A program made the position numbers and the translations under genes. Under the pieces are notes generated by a model. The model did no database searches. It was not told the origin of the DNA and saw only the letters and a list, made by a program, of their open reading frames with translations. This document shows, piece by piece, positions 1-10,160 of a stretch of DNA of 64,000 nt; the stretch's first letter is position 1; each line of letters begins with the position of its first letter. Origin of the DNA: Hyphomicrobium sulfonivorans (lineage in GTDB: Bacteria; Pseudomonadota; Alphaproteobacteria; Rhizobiales; Hyphomicrobiaceae). The stretch lies in contig NZ_PZPO01000004.1 of NCBI RefSeq assembly GCF_013306565.1, forward strand, positions 248,001 through 312,000, given 5' to 3'.

Positions 1-2
1 CA

Positions 3-605
3 AAGCGCGACCGCGCCCACACGGCGTTGTCCGATTTCATAGCGCCGCAGGGCAGCGGCATTGCCGATTACGTTGGCGGGTTTGCAGTTACGGCGGGCCT
101 GGGTGAGGAGGACGCCATAGCCAAACACGTGAAAGCGACCGACGACTACAGCCGCATTCTTCTGAAGGCGCTGTCGGACCGATTGGCGGAAGCTTTCGCG
201 GAATGCATGCATGCCCGCGTGCGGCGGGAGCTGTGGGGCTATGCGGCTGACGAGAAACTGTCGAACGACGATCTGATCTTGGAAAAGTATCGCGGTATTC
301 GTCCGGCTCCGGGCTATCCGGCGCAGCCCGATCACACTGAGAAGGGTACGATCTGGCAACTGATGGATGTCGAGAATGCAATCGGCATGCAGCTGACTGA
401 AAGCTATGCGATGTGGCCCGGCGCGGCGGTTGCAGGTCTTTATTTCTCGCACCCCGACAGCCACTATTTCGGCGTTGGCAAAGTTGAGCGCGATCAGGTC
501 GAAGATTATGCGGCCCGCAAGGGCTGGACGGTTGAAGAAACCGAACGCTGGCTGGCCCCGGTGCTCAACTACGACACGCGTTCGTTGCGCGAAGCGGCGG
601 CATAG
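3..605 (+). CDS. metH: Methionine synthase, C-terminal activation domain (5' end outside window)
   Basis: The frame is open from base 3 and runs off the left edge, so only about the last 200 residues of cobalamin-dependent methionine synthase are present. They correspond to the AdoMet-binding reactivation domain, which helps reduce and remethylate oxidised cob(II)alamin. Visible family hallmarks are [12 protein letters not shown] (the usual form has GYPACPDH) and [19 protein letters not shown] followed by the [16 protein letters not shown] stretch. The TTG at 27 is internal, not a start. Family identity is clear; the cobalamin and homocysteine domains cannot be assessed here. Confidence 0.93.
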   Translation, partial: KRDRAHTALSDFIAPQGSGIADYVGGFAVTAGLGEEDAIAKHVKATDDYSRILLKALSDRLAEAFAECMHARVRRELWGYAADEKLSNDDLILEKYRGIRPAPGYPAQPDHTEKGTIWQLMDVENAIGMQLTESYAMWPGAAVAGLYFSHPDSHYFGVGKVERDQVEDYAARKGWTVEETERWLAPVLNYDTRSLREAAA

Positions 606-1466
606 GTACGGATCGGCGCTGCTTAAGTGCTTATGCCGCGGCCGACGTCATTGCTGACACAACTTGGCGCCTGTGGCCGCCATTGTCGCCGCAAGGTGGA
701 ACAGGCTGGGGAGCCGATGACCGTACAGGCGAAGCGCGCATACTGTTCGGCGCCTCCCGCTCAGGCCGCCACCATGGCCGCTGGGGACGGCGTCGCAAGC
801 GTCGAGTTGAGCAATTCGCTTGCCACCGGCCCGCTCTAATTTGCGGCTTTCATTGGTCGGCACAAAAACCACAAAGTCTGTGTGCGCACCAAAATACCGT
901 TCGAGCGGTGAATCGCTGAGAGTCCAGGTGCGCGATCACCGCATTGTCGAATGCATTCACATGCAAGCAATCAGCTGCTCGGGAATGCGTCTCAGCTCTT
1001 CCTGTGGCGGCTGTACGGTATGCGCGTCCCACATTGTTTCGGATGACCGATTACATTTCAGAGGCAGGCCGCGACGGGGCCGAAAACAGCTCCCCAAATA
1101 CAGTGTTCAATGCGGCGTCGATAACGCAAAAAACGTTTGCAACAATCACAACCCATTGTCGACTTCATCCATCACCTGAAACGTTTTATTCCGGCTATGG
1201 CCGCCCCATAACAAAGCCCTGAACTGGCGCAGCAAAATCAGGAAATAGAACCAATTTCGGAGTAACGGAATGCGTTCTGGCTGCCGAACGAAACATCGCC
1301 ATATGTGCGCCAAGAACAGCTGTATGCAAGGAAGCCTGCTAGCTAGAAAGCATAATTGCGGTTTCCGATTGCAATAAATCGTTGTTCAGAAACGATCCGG
1401 GTTTCGGGTCAAAATAAGCACCTAACGTGGAGAGCTAACGATTGTTCTTCATAGGACGTCGGATGA
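606..1466. other. Gene-poor gap between metH and the pilus locus
   Basis: About 860 bases without a convincing gene. Short open frames exist on both strands but their translations are Arg/Pro/Ala-rich and show no family signal. From about 1050 the DNA becomes visibly more A+T-rich than its flanks, ending in an AT-rich stretch (about 1340-1450) that could hold a promoter. In Csu-type clusters the pilin and chaperone genes lie upstream of the usher, so this gap may be where they were lost; that is inference. Confidence 0.5.
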
Positions 1467-1634
1467 ATGAAGCATTCAAAGTTTTTCACAATCGTTTCTA
1501 CGTGCCAGCTGACGGAGACCATCGGTATTGGCCTGGTGCAACCCGGTCATCGAAGCCGCTTCACGCTGCCGGTGGCGGTGCCTGACAATGTGCGGGAATT
1601 CGACGCCAGGATTGAACTGAAGCCGCGCCGTTAG
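1467..1634 (+). pseudogene. 55-codon remnant, possibly the tail of the missing pilus chaperone
   Basis: Short frame starting at ATG 1467 and ending at TAG 1632-1634, about 50 bases before the usher. It encodes GLVQPGHRSRFTLPVAVPD followed by EFDARIELKPRR, a hydrophobic beta-strand-like pattern. In Csu-type operons a periplasmic PapD-like chaperone gene directly precedes the usher, so this could be its C-terminal stub. The match is based on position and general pattern only; it could equally be a chance frame. Confidence 0.3.
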
Positions 1635-1681
1635 AAACGCAACTCGCTGCCATCAAACCGGCCTTGTGGGAGCATCGCGAG

Positions 1682-4343
1682 GTGCATGAACCAGGGATTA
1701 TCGATGTTTGGAAAGCAGCGGGTGTACTCGTTGTGTGTTCGGCAGTTGTCATGGGACATGTCGCGGATGCCGCCATGCCCGTCAATTCGTTTGCGCGTCC
1801 GGTGTCGAACCGATTGAACCAGACGGGACGTGTGGTGACGATGCCGGTCGTTGTCAGTGTCGATGGCAGCGAGCGCGGTGAAGTAAATCTGCGGATCGAT
1901 CACAACGACAACGTCTCCGTCAACGTCGAAGAGCTTGTCGGCGTCGTCGGCGACACGCTCGACGAGACTGAGAGAAATCGCCTTGCGGCAGCAGGAGCAG
2001 AGGGCGGCTTCGTATCGTTGGAGGTTATTCGACGTGCCGGTTTTGATGTTCGTTTCGACCAGGCCTTGCTGGAGCTTTCGTTCGCGCCCGCGGTTGAGCA
2101 GCGGCCAGTCGGAGAAATCGACTTCGGGCAGCAGAGAAGAAAGCAGACCGGCAGCGCTGTGCCGATGCTGCCAGCGTTCGCTTCCGGATACCTGAATGTC
2201 TATGCCGGCTTCGACTACGTCTGGGGCGCGGCGCCATTGAGCCGGGGAGGATGGGGCGATGGCGCGGTTCTCAACGGACGTATGGAGCTGGACTCCGCAG
2301 TGCGCATAGGAGGGGTCGTGCTGGAAAACAGGGCGCTCTACGGCAGTGCGCTGCAAGCTGACCCGTGTCCTCTGATTGTGGGATGCATCTATGGGCAGCA
2401 AGCTGGCTTCCAGCGGCAACTCTCACGGCTGATTTACGACATGCCGGGTGAGGTACGCGCGTACAACTTGGCGACGTTGATCCGATGGGCGTGGGTGTAC
2501 AGGGTGCGCCTGACTTACTCGGCATATCAGCGGAAAAATCGTACAGAAAGCTGGCGCCCGGGACGTCTATCACTCCGGTCAATCAGAATGTCTTTCGCAT
2601 CGATCGGCCCTCGACGGTTGAGGTGATCGTCAACTCTGCGGTGCTGCAGAGCATGCGCTTGCAACCCGGCAACTACAACGTTCGCGATCTTCCACTCATG
2701 GCGGGCGCCAATCACATTGAGCTCTCGATAACCGACGATATGGGCAACAACCGGGTGATTGCCACGTCAGCCTTCTTCGATGCGAATTTGCTGGCGCCCG
2801 GACTCTTCGAATGGGGCGTTGCACTTGGCGCACCATCGTACTTTTTGAATAGTGCGCACACATACGAATTCGAGCTTTTCATGGGCACGGCGTTCATGCG
2901 CTATGGCGTGAGCGATGAGCTTACGCTGCTGGGCTATGCCCAGTCCGACGCCTACGTCACCACCATGGGTACACAAGCACTGCGTGCCACGCCCTGGGGC
3001 ATGCTCGGCACGGGTCTTGCGGCTTCGACAGGAGCGCTAGGCTCTGGCATTGCCGCAACGCTAGACTTCGCGCGCGTCAGAGTTTCAGGGATTTTTAGTG
3101 ACGCCGAGAGCGTTATTGTCAGTGTCAAGTATCAGACCCCAGAATTCCAGACGCCCGGCCAGTTTCTCACGTCGCCCGAGCAGGTACTGTATTCGCAGCT
3201 CCACTATGCACTGCGATTTGATGCTGCATACACGACGCAACTGTACGCGGATACGACTGCGACGCTCGCCGCCCGCCTGCAGCTGAGCGATCCGAACCAG
3301 CTCATTCTTGGCTTCGATGGATGGCAGGACAATCGCTTCGGAGCCGATCTCACGCTGTCGCGTCCCATCACCGCTAATGCAATTAGCAGTCTGACGATTG
3401 GGGTATCGAACGAAACATTTTTGAATACACCGATCCTTTCGCCAAGCCCGGCCCCGGAACTTCGCGTGGGGCTGCGGCTGACGGTGCGCCCTGACGAGCA
3501 GACGGCAATTGCCGCTGGTTATGACACTCTCAATCAGCAGGCTATCGCCAATGTCTATCGTAATACGGGCCAAGGCATCGACCGTTGGGATGCGAGCGTC
3601 AATGTTGAGAACAGGGCGGGTAACAACGGTAGCACAGTGACCGCCGGGGCTGGCTACTACGGCAATCGTGCAGACGTCCATTTGACTCATAGCGCCGGTA
3701 TGAGCGGCGTCGCCTTCACCGATTTCTATGGCAGCTCAGGCAATCAGCGGACGTCTTTGCGTGTGGGTAGTGCCATCGCCTTCGTCGACGACCGTGTGGC
3801 GGTTGGTGCCCCGATAAAGGGCGATGCGTTCGCACTTGTGCATCCGCATGAGACCATCGGCGACCGCGAAGTTATCGTCGGGAGTCGAGATCTCGTTCTC
3901 GCCAAGTCGGACAGTTTCGGCCCGGCTGTGCTGAGTGGACTACCGGCCTATTCGCAGAACTCAATTTCGGTTGACGTTGACGATCTGCCGACCGGCTATA
4001 GCATCGGCCCTGGCACGTACGACACCAAGGCGCCGTACAAAGGCGGCTACGACATCGAGGTCGGCTCGACATATTCAGTGGTCGCCTATGGACGCCTCGT
4101 GAATCAGAATGGCACGCCGCTCGAACTGGCGGTTGGTGTCGTGCATCCGATCAACAATCCGCGCAAGCGCGTGCCCATCTTCACCAATCGCAGCGGCAAG
4201 TTCGCGGCCGATGGCGTGGCGGCCGGAAGATGGATCACGAGATAGAGCTGGACACCGGCAAGGTGCCCTACATTCTCGATATTCCGGAAAGCGTAGAGGG
4301 ATTGCACAAGGCAGGGACGCTGAGGCCATCGCCGGAGGTGTAG
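1682..4343 (+). pseudogene. Csu-type fimbrial usher, broken by two one-base deletions
   Basis: Outer-membrane usher (PapC/FimD superfamily, Csu branch) that would translocate and assemble pilus subunits. The N-terminal part (frame 2, GTG 1682 behind GGGAG at 1668; TTG 1664 is an alternative) has an export segment and the periplasmic N-domain, and runs to RLIYDMPGEVRAYNL at about 2470. Adding one G at 2470-2471 joins it to frame 1, giving GDVDPMGVGVQGAPDLLG and then the long beta-barrel. At 4231-4233 the frame breaks again; adding one G there continues into DHEIELDTGKVPYILD and a proper C-terminus ending at TAG 4341-4343. Both lesions look like GGG reduced to GG. All domains are otherwise present, so inactivation is recent or the bases are sequencing errors. 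Confidence 0.85.
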
Positions 4344-4344
4344 C

Positions 4345-5346
4345 ATGAGGGATTGGCTGACATTTGGATGCGTGGCATTGGGCTTGCTAATCGCAAGCGG
4401 GCAGCGGGCCGAAGCAATCTGCGCCATCAACGCTGCCAGCTTAACAGTGAGCCCGCTGACTGCTGGCACGGGCACCTATACGCCGCCGACTGTACCTGGT
4501 GCGCAGGCCGTGACGTTTACGATCAGCGGCACGTACCTATCGCTGCTTGGCGGCCTCTGCACGGTGGGTATCGCCTTTCAGCGTGGCACTCTACCTGCAA
4601 CAATGAGCATCACCGGCGGTGGCACGGCTACGTTGCCATATGCGATATCGACAGCCGCGAGCGGCGGGACCTCGCTGCTCTACACCAGCGGAACACCTGC
4701 GTCGTCCAGCCTCCTGAAGTCATCATTCAATGCGCCCATCTTAGGCGTGGCCGTGCCGTTTTCGACGACGGTAACGGCATATTTCAGCATGCAGCCAAGC
4801 AACCCCCAGCGGGCGGGCACTTACTCCGACGGGCCCTCGTTGACCGTCAATACCTTCAACGTGACCATTCTCGACATTGTTTCGCTGCTTACATCGACTG
4901 CGTTCACAGTCACAGGATCCGTGACAAAAACCTGCACCATCAGTGGGGTCTCCCACCCGTCGGCCGATGCCGTAACGATACCCGTAAGCGCCGCGGGCGC
5001 GGTCAACACTTCGCCGATCGTGCGCAACTATGCGAATGCCAGCTGCAATACGCCGGCGAACGTTCAACTCACCTCGCAGAATGCGGGTGCGCGAACGGCG
5101 AGCACGGCGGCAGGCTTTAGCAGCGTCATCAACTACACAGCCAGCGGTGCGTTCTTCGGTGCGGTCGCGTCGATCAACACCTCGACAAGTTCGACTGGGC
5201 CAATATCAGGACCGGTTTCTCCGACCACCGGCACAGCACTGCCGAGCGGCACTCTAACCGCGACCATCAATCCGACGGCGAACACACAGCCGCTTATGCA
5301 GGGCGCATACACAGATGTCCTGTCGATAACAATCACGCCGCAGTGA
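4345..5346 (+). CDS. Spore coat protein U-domain protein (Csu-type pilus subunit or tip)
   Basis: A 333-residue exported protein starting one base after the usher's stop codon, as expected in a Csu-like operon where a two-domain SCPU protein follows the usher. An N-terminal signal (hydrophobic LTFGCVALGLLIASG, cleavage near AEA) precedes two Ser/Thr/Gly-rich beta-sandwich repeats. The C-terminal one has KTCTISG, a Cys pair and the typical terminal strand YTDVLSITITPQ. The frame is intact although the usher before it is broken, so if the frameshifts are real it has lost its secretion partner. By order in the cluster it resembles the CsuE-type tip adhesin; that role is inferred. Confidence 0.75.
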   Translation: MRDWLTFGCVALGLLIASGQRAEAICAINAASLTVSPLTAGTGTYTPPTVPGAQAVTFTISGTYLSLLGGLCTVGIAFQRGTLPATMSITGGGTATLPYAISTAASGGTSLLYTSGTPASSSLLKSSFNAPILGVAVPFSTTVTAYFSMQPSNPQRAGTYSDGPSLTVNTFNVTILDIVSLLTSTAFTVTGSVTKTCTISGVSHPSADAVTIPVSAAGAVNTSPIVRNYANASCNTPANVQLTSQNAGARTASTAAGFSSVINYTASGAFFGAVASINTSTSSTGPISGPVSPTTGTALPSGTLTATINPTANTQPLMQGAYTDVLSITITPQ

Positions 5347-5529
5347 TTGCGGGCTCGAGGATGGTTGTCGGTGTCTGACCGCGCTCGATGCGGTCCTGCT
5401 GCTCTGTGGCCCATCGCAGAGCCTGCGACTTCAGCCTAAAAGATCCTTCGATCCAACACTGGCGATCGTGTAGCAACGCGCAGTTGTCGATGGATGGCTC
5501 ACGTGCTTCGCTACTGAAGAAGCCAGGGC

Positions 5530-6570
5530 ATGTTCATTTTGCGGTTCAAGCACATAGGAAAATGCGTGCAGTCTCAATGGCATAGGTTCTCCGTGGCGCC
5601 CATGATGGATTGGACGGACCGGCACTGCCGGACGTTCCACCGTCAGCTGACGAAGCGCGCGCTGCTCTATACCGAGATGGTGACGGCGCCGGCTGTGCTG
5701 CGCGGCGACCGCGAGCGGCTGCTCGGATTGGCCGGCCAGCACGAGCATCCGGTAGCGCTGCAGCTCGGCGGATCCGACCCAGAAGCGCTGGCGGACGCCG
5801 CCGCAGTGGGCGCGGAATATGGTTACGACGAAATAAACCTGAATGTCGGCTGCCCTTCCGACCGCGTGCAGGAGGGCCGCTTCGGCGCCTGCCTGATGGC
5901 CGAGCCGGAGCTGGTTGCAAAGTGCGTTTACGCGATGCAACGCAACGTCAAGGTGCCGGTAACGGTGAAATGCCGGATTGGCATCGACGATCAGGACAGC
6001 GAGGCCGATTTCCAGCGCTTCATCGACACGGTGGCGAGCGCGGGCATTACAACTTTTGTTGTCCACGCGCGCAAAGCCTGGCTGAAGGGCCTGTCGCCGA
6101 AAGAGAACCGCGAGATACCCCCGCTGGATTATCCCCGCGTCTACCGGCTGAAAGCATCGCATCCCGAGCTGACGATCGTGATCAACGGCGGCGTCGACAA
6201 TCTGGATGCGGCTGAGGAACATCTGCGTCATGTCGATGGCGTGATGATGGGGCGCGCCGCGTATCAGACGCCGTACATCCTGAGCGACGTTGACCGGCGC
6301 ATATTCGCGATAACGGATGCACCGCCGATTTCCCGCCGCGACGCAGTGGAAGCGATGCTGCCTTACATCGAAGAACACATTGCATCGGGCGGGCGGCTGA
6401 ACAACATTGTGCGCCACATGCTGGGGCTCTATCACGCCGAACCGCGCGGACGTCTGTTCCGTCGTCATCTCAGTGAGAATGCACCACGGGATGCAGCGCC
6501 GCTGACTGTGCTGAAGGAAGCACTGGAATACGTTGAAAGCGGACCGCGTCGCGCAAGCGCCGCTGAATAG
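5530..6570 (+). CDS. dusA: tRNA-dihydrouridine synthase DusA
   Basis: FMN-dependent enzyme that reduces uridine in the tRNA D-loop. Motifs include APMMDWTDRHCR at the N-terminus (FMN barrel entry), NVGCPSDRVQEGRFGACLM with the catalytic Cys at about residue 108, and VHARKAWLKGLSPKENR, all typical of the DusA branch. Length (346 residues) is normal. The start is uncertain: ATG 5530 gives an odd 12-residue extension, while GTG 5566, with AGGAAAA about six bases upstream, gives a more usual N-terminus. It stands alone, divergent in function from both neighbours. Confidence 0.93.
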   Translation: MFILRFKHIGKCVQSQWHRFSVAPMMDWTDRHCRTFHRQLTKRALLYTEMVTAPAVLRGDRERLLGLAGQHEHPVALQLGGSDPEALADAAAVGAEYGYDEINLNVGCPSDRVQEGRFGACLMAEPELVAKCVYAMQRNVKVPVTVKCRIGIDDQDSEADFQRFIDTVASAGITTFVVHARKAWLKGLSPKENREIPPLDYPRVYRLKASHPELTIVINGGVDNLDAAEEHLRHVDGVMMGRAAYQTPYILSDVDRRIFAITDAPPISRRDAVEAMLPYIEEHIASGGRLNNIVRHMLGLYHAEPRGRLFRRHLSENAPRDAAPLTVLKEALEYVESGPRRASAAE

Positions 6571-6631
6571 CGCCACAGCACAATCACAACACTGGGCAAA
6601 GCACTGGGCCCAACACCGGGAATGATCGCGC

Positions 6632-7462
6632 ATGGAACTGGGGCTGGCCAATGGCGATCTTGTCATGCTCGTTGCGGCGCTGCTGGCAGGTGGACTGGTG
6701 GCCGGATTTCTGGCCGGTCTGCTTGGCATCGGCGGCGGCGGCGTGCTGGTGCCGGTGCTGTATGAAGTGTTCCGCGTTCTCGATGTCGATCCCGCCGTGC
6801 GCATGCACGTGGTGTTGGGTACATGCCTTGCGATCATCCTGCCGACGTCATTGAAATCGTTCGCCGGGCACCGGGCGCGCGGCTCGGTCGATATGGCGCT
6901 GCTGAAACGGGTGGCGCCGTTTGTGGTGCTGGGCGTGATGATCGGAGCAGTCGCCGCGAAAAATTCCAGCGCCGAAGTGTTGAAGTGGGTGTGGGCGATT
7001 TCTGCCACCGTCATCGCCTTCAAGATGGCGTTCGGCCGTGAGAGCTGGCGCATCTCCGATCATCTGCCGCCGACGCCGTGGCCGCAGGCTGGCGGGTTCG
7101 GCGTCGGTTTCATCTCGACACTGATGAGTATAGGTGGTGCATCGTTCGTCGTGCCGCTGCTGACGCTGTTCGGCAAACCGATCCTGCAGGCGGTTTCAAC
7201 GGCTGCGGGCGTGGGGCCGCTGATCGCGTTCCCCGGCGTGATCGGATACGCGTGGGCGGGCTGGGGGACGGAAGGTTTGCCGTGGGGCTCGATCGGTTAT
7301 GTCAATCTGCTGGCGATGGCGATCGTTGCGCCGGTGAGCGTGCTGGCGGCGCCGCTGGGCGTACGCATGGCGCATCGCATTCCGCGCCGCACGCTGGAAC
7401 TGGCGTTCGCCGCGTTCCTGGCGACGATCGCGCTGCGCTTCATTGTTGATCTGGTGTTGTGA
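6632..7462 (+). CDS. TauE/SafE (TSUP) family membrane permease
   Basis: A 276-residue integral membrane protein with about eight hydrophobic segments in two homologous halves. Each half carries the TSUP signature: GFLAGLLGIGGGGVLVPVL near residue 25 and GFGVGFISTLMSIGGASFVVP near 155. Family members export sulfite, sulfoacetate or other organosulfonates, or take up similar anions; the substrate cannot be read from sequence. The gene lies 61 bases after dusA on the same strand, with no sulfur-metabolism neighbours to narrow the role. Confidence 0.85.
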   Translation: MELGLANGDLVMLVAALLAGGLVAGFLAGLLGIGGGGVLVPVLYEVFRVLDVDPAVRMHVVLGTCLAIILPTSLKSFAGHRARGSVDMALLKRVAPFVVLGVMIGAVAAKNSSAEVLKWVWAISATVIAFKMAFGRESWRISDHLPPTPWPQAGGFGVGFISTLMSIGGASFVVPLLTLFGKPILQAVSTAAGVGPLIAFPGVIGYAWAGWGTEGLPWGSIGYVNLLAMAIVAPVSVLAAPLGVRMAHRIPRRTLELAFAAFLATIALRFIVDLVL

Positions 7463-7904
7463 GCGCTGATTGGTGCGCCTACGCTAAGCTGGGCATGGGA
7501 CAGGCGCGGCAGAATTTATAACGCGTGCGCGGGGCGACTTGCGTGGATCCCGGCCTTAGCGCCGGGATGACGGAGGAGTGTGGGTGATTTAGCAATGATG
7601 CGTCGGACTGCACCGGGAGATGAAGAAGAGGTGCGGTTCCCAGATCTCATTGTCAAAGCCGCCAGGCCGCTTGGGCCATAAAGAAGACCGACAACAGTGC
7701 CTCTGCCTCAGCTTCCATTGGGAGGCATCCAGGTCTGCAACTCAAGCTGGGGCAATAGCCCGGCAGTGGCCTCCGCACACTGTCATCCCGACAACGGTCG
7801 GGATCCACGCCAGCTTAGCGCTGCACCCGCTTGCAGAATGATTTCCGTCCAGAGATGATCGGAGCACGCCTAGCCATTTTGAACCGAAGCATCCGTGCGT
7901 CTAC
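7463..7904. repeat. Intergenic repeat region left of the GIY-YIG gene
   Basis: No gene is seen. At 7543-7573 there is a palindrome of the type GTGGATCCCGGC / GCCGGGATGACGG; an inverted copy lies at 7782-7810 and another at 12019-12048. At 7505-7524 the string GGCAGAATTTATAACGCG exactly repeats the sequence at the 3' end of the GIY-YIG gene (about 8202-8221), reading as the last residues ARQNL plus stop, so it looks like the stub of a second copy of that gene. Confidence 0.6.
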
Positions 7905-8216
7905 ATGCTCGCCAGCAAGCGCGATGGGGTGCTGTACATTGGCGTGACGAGCGACCTTCACGGTCGTATGGAGGAACACACACACGACGTGATCGCGGGC
8001 TTTACGAAGCGCTACGGTGTGAAGTTGCTGGCCTACTACGAACACCACGATGACATGGAAATGGCGATCCAGCGCGAGAAGCAGTTGAAGGCGTGGCGCC
8101 GCGCATGGAAGGTTCGACTCATTGAAAGCATGAACCCCGAGTGGGTGAACCTTTTTGATCCGTTGACCGGCGAGATCACTGAAGGCCCGGCAGACCGCGC
8201 GCGGCAGAATTTATAA
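7905..8216 (+). CDS. GIY-YIG domain nuclease-like protein
   Basis: Small single-domain protein of the UPF0213/YhbQ-like GIY-YIG superfamily. The signature YMLASKRDGVLYIGVTSDL occupies the N-terminus (the GIY element is here VYM, the YIG element is YIG), followed by R(M)EEHT and the conserved late YYE and EKQLKAWRRAWK helix. No experimental role is established for most such proteins; nuclease activity is inferred from the fold. The family usually has a few residues before VYML, but an in-frame stop at 7839 and no nearby start codon leave ATG 7905, so the N-terminus may be slightly clipped. Repeats lie on both sides. Confidence 0.75.
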   Translation: MLASKRDGVLYIGVTSDLHGRMEEHTHDVIAGFTKRYGVKLLAYYEHHDDMEMAIQREKQLKAWRRAWKVRLIESMNPEWVNLFDPLTGEITEGPADRARQNL

Positions 8217-8512
8217 CGCGGGTTGGGTCGACTGACGTGGATCCCAGTGCTTTTTCTCTGGCACTCGGCGACTCCCCCTGCAGGGAGCCGGCCGCCGAGC
8301 GCGTAAGAAATCTTCGCCGGGATGGCGTTTTTATTTCTTTCGCACCGGTGATTTCATGTCCGGGCGGGGGCCGCCGAGTGCGTAGAAAATTTTCGCCGGC
8401 GCGAAGTTTGTATTCGGCGCTGGCGGCCGGCTGCGCGGAGCGCAGTCGCCAGCGCTTTTATGATGATGTCGGCGACTCCGCTTTGCGGAGCCGGCCGCCG
8501 ACATGCACAATT
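8217..8512. repeat. Cluster of GGCG...CGCC palindromes (family A)
   Basis: Three hairpin elements of one family: 8264-8299 (arms CTCGGCG/CGCCGAG), 8417-8455 (arms GCGCTGGCG/CGCCAGCGC, opposite orientation) and 8466-8504 (arms ATGTCGGCG/CGCCGACAT). A partial duplicate of the first element's tail, GGCCGCCGAG followed by an A/T-rich run and TCGCCGG, is at about 8370-8400. The conserved core contains GCCGGCCGCC; outer arms differ between copies but stay complementary. These are REP-like elements. The last one ends just beyond the stop of the phosphomannomutase gene and may act as its terminator. Confidence 0.7.
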
Positions 8513-10018
8513 TCAAACTTCGATTTTCTGATTGTATTCGCCGACTTCGGGTTGCTGCGAGAGCAGGCCGTCGATGTCGGCGAAGATGGCCTTCATGTTG
8601 GCTTCCGACACCGGGCTTTCGACGACGACGACCAGCTCCGGCTTGTTGGATGACGCGCGCACCAGCCCCCACGTGCCATCTTCCAACGTGACGCGCACGC
8701 CGTTGACGGTGACGAGATCGCGGATCTTCTGCCCCGCAACCGTGCCGCCATCCGCCGCGAGCTTCTGATAATGCGCGACGACGCGATCAACGACGCCATA
8801 CTTTTTCTCGTCGTCACAGTGAGGCGACATGGTGGGCGACTGATAAGTCTTCGGCAGCGCGCGGCGCAGGTCGGCCATCGTTTTATCGGGCGCGCGTTGC
8901 AGCATGTCGCAAACCGCAAGCGCAGCGACGAGACCGTCGTCGTAGCCACGGCCGAGCGGTGGCTGGAAGAAGAAGTGACCGCTCTTTTCAAAGCCAACCA
9001 GCGCCTTCTGCTCGAAGGTGTAGCGCTTCATGTAGGAGTGGCCGGTTTTCCAGTAGAGCGTTTTGGCGCCGTTCTCGATCAGTACCGGATCGGTCATGAA
9101 GAGGCCGGTTGATTTCACGTCGGCAACGAACACGGCATCCTTGTGCTGGGCTGAGATATCGCGTGCGAGCATGACGCCAACGGTGTCGGCGAAGATCTCG
9201 TTGCCTTCGTTATCGACAACGCCGCAACGGTCGCCGTCGCCATCGAAGCCGAAACCTACGTCGGCCTTGTGCTGCACCACCGCTTCGGCGATGGCGTGCA
9301 GCATGCCCATATCCTCAGGGTTCGGATTATAGCGCGGGAACGTATAATCCAGCTGCGTATCAAGCGGTACGACCTCGCAGCCGACAGCTTCCAGAACCTG
9401 CGGTGCGAATGCCCCTGCTGTGCCGTTACCGCATGCAGCAACAACCTTCAGCTTGCGCTTGAGCTTTGGACGATCGGCCAGCGCACGCATGTAGCGTTCG
9501 GCCATGTCAGGCACGAAGATGAGGCGGCCGCCGCTGGCGGGTTTCGAAGCACCCGACAGCACGATTTCCTTCAGTCGGCTCATTTCGTCGGGGCCGAAGG
9601 TGAGCGGGCGATTGAGGCCCATCTTGATGCCGGTCCAGCCGTTGTCGTTGTGCGAGGCGGTGACCATGGCCACGCCTTCGACATCGAGATCGAACTGCGC
9701 GAAGTAGGCCATCGGCGACAGCGCGAGGCCGATGTCGTGCACCTCGCAGCCGCCCGCGAGCAGACCGTTGATGAGCGCCTGCTTCACCGACGCGGAATAT
9801 GAGCGGTAGTCGTGTCCGGTGACGATGCGCTTGGGAACGCCACGCTCTTCAAACAGCGTTGCCATGCCGAGACCGACGGCGGTGAGGCCGAGCAGGTTGA
9901 TCTCCTGCGGGAACAGCCAGCGCGCATCGTATTCGCGGAAGCCGGTGGGCTTGACCAGCGGGATGCGTTCGAAATCGGCGGTGTTGGGCTTCAGGTCGGC
10001 GCGCGGCTTGGGCAGCAT
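8513..10018 (-). CDS. Phosphomannomutase/phosphoglucomutase (alpha-D-phosphohexomutase)
   Basis: Cytoplasmic enzyme interconverting hexose 1- and 6-phosphates, feeding GDP-mannose, LPS or exopolysaccharide synthesis. The phosphoserine loop is VTASHNDNGWTGIKMG, the metal site is FGFDGDGDRCGVVD, and the sugar-binding loop is GFEKSGHFFF; all three are intact. Start chosen at ATG 10018 (MLPKPRADLK) because GAAGGACC sits just upstream and the frame before it is low-complexity Pro-rich sequence; this gives 501 residues. It is monocistronic by spacing. The preferred sugar is not determinable. Confidence 0.92.
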   Translation of the reverse strand: MLPKPRADLKPNTADFERIPLVKPTGFREYDARWLFPQEINLLGLTAVGLGMATLFEERGVPKRIVTGHDYRSYSASVKQALINGLLAGGCEVHDIGLALSPMAYFAQFDLDVEGVAMVTASHNDNGWTGIKMGLNRPLTFGPDEMSRLKEIVLSGASKPASGGRLIFVPDMAERYMRALADRPKLKRKLKVVAACGNGTAGAFAPQVLEAVGCEVVPLDTQLDYTFPRYNPNPEDMGMLHAIAEAVVQHKADVGFGFDGDGDRCGVVDNEGNEIFADTVGVMLARDISAQHKDAVFVADVKSTGLFMTDPVLIENGAKTLYWKTGHSYMKRYTFEQKALVGFEKSGHFFFQPPLGRGYDDGLVAALAVCDMLQRAPDKTMADLRRALPKTYQSPTMSPHCDDEKKYGVVDRVVAHYQKLAADGGTVAGQKIRDLVTVNGVRVTLEDGTWGLVRASSNKPELVVVVESPVSEANMKAIFADIDGLLSQQPEVGEYNQKIEV

Positions 10019-10160
10019 GAATGGTCCTTCGTGAAAATTTCCGGCCGGATGAGTAAACGCCGCCCGTGGAATAAAGTTGATCAACTGACTGCGACAAGGT
10101 GGAGCATGCAAGGGCGGCGCGGGGGGGCTGCAACCTGGCGCTTGGTGCAATGGGCCGGCA

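Noticed and set aside
5431-7053. 540-codon open frame on the minus strand
   Set aside because: Antisense to dusA and the TauE/SafE gene; its composition mirrors their codons and it spans two real genes.
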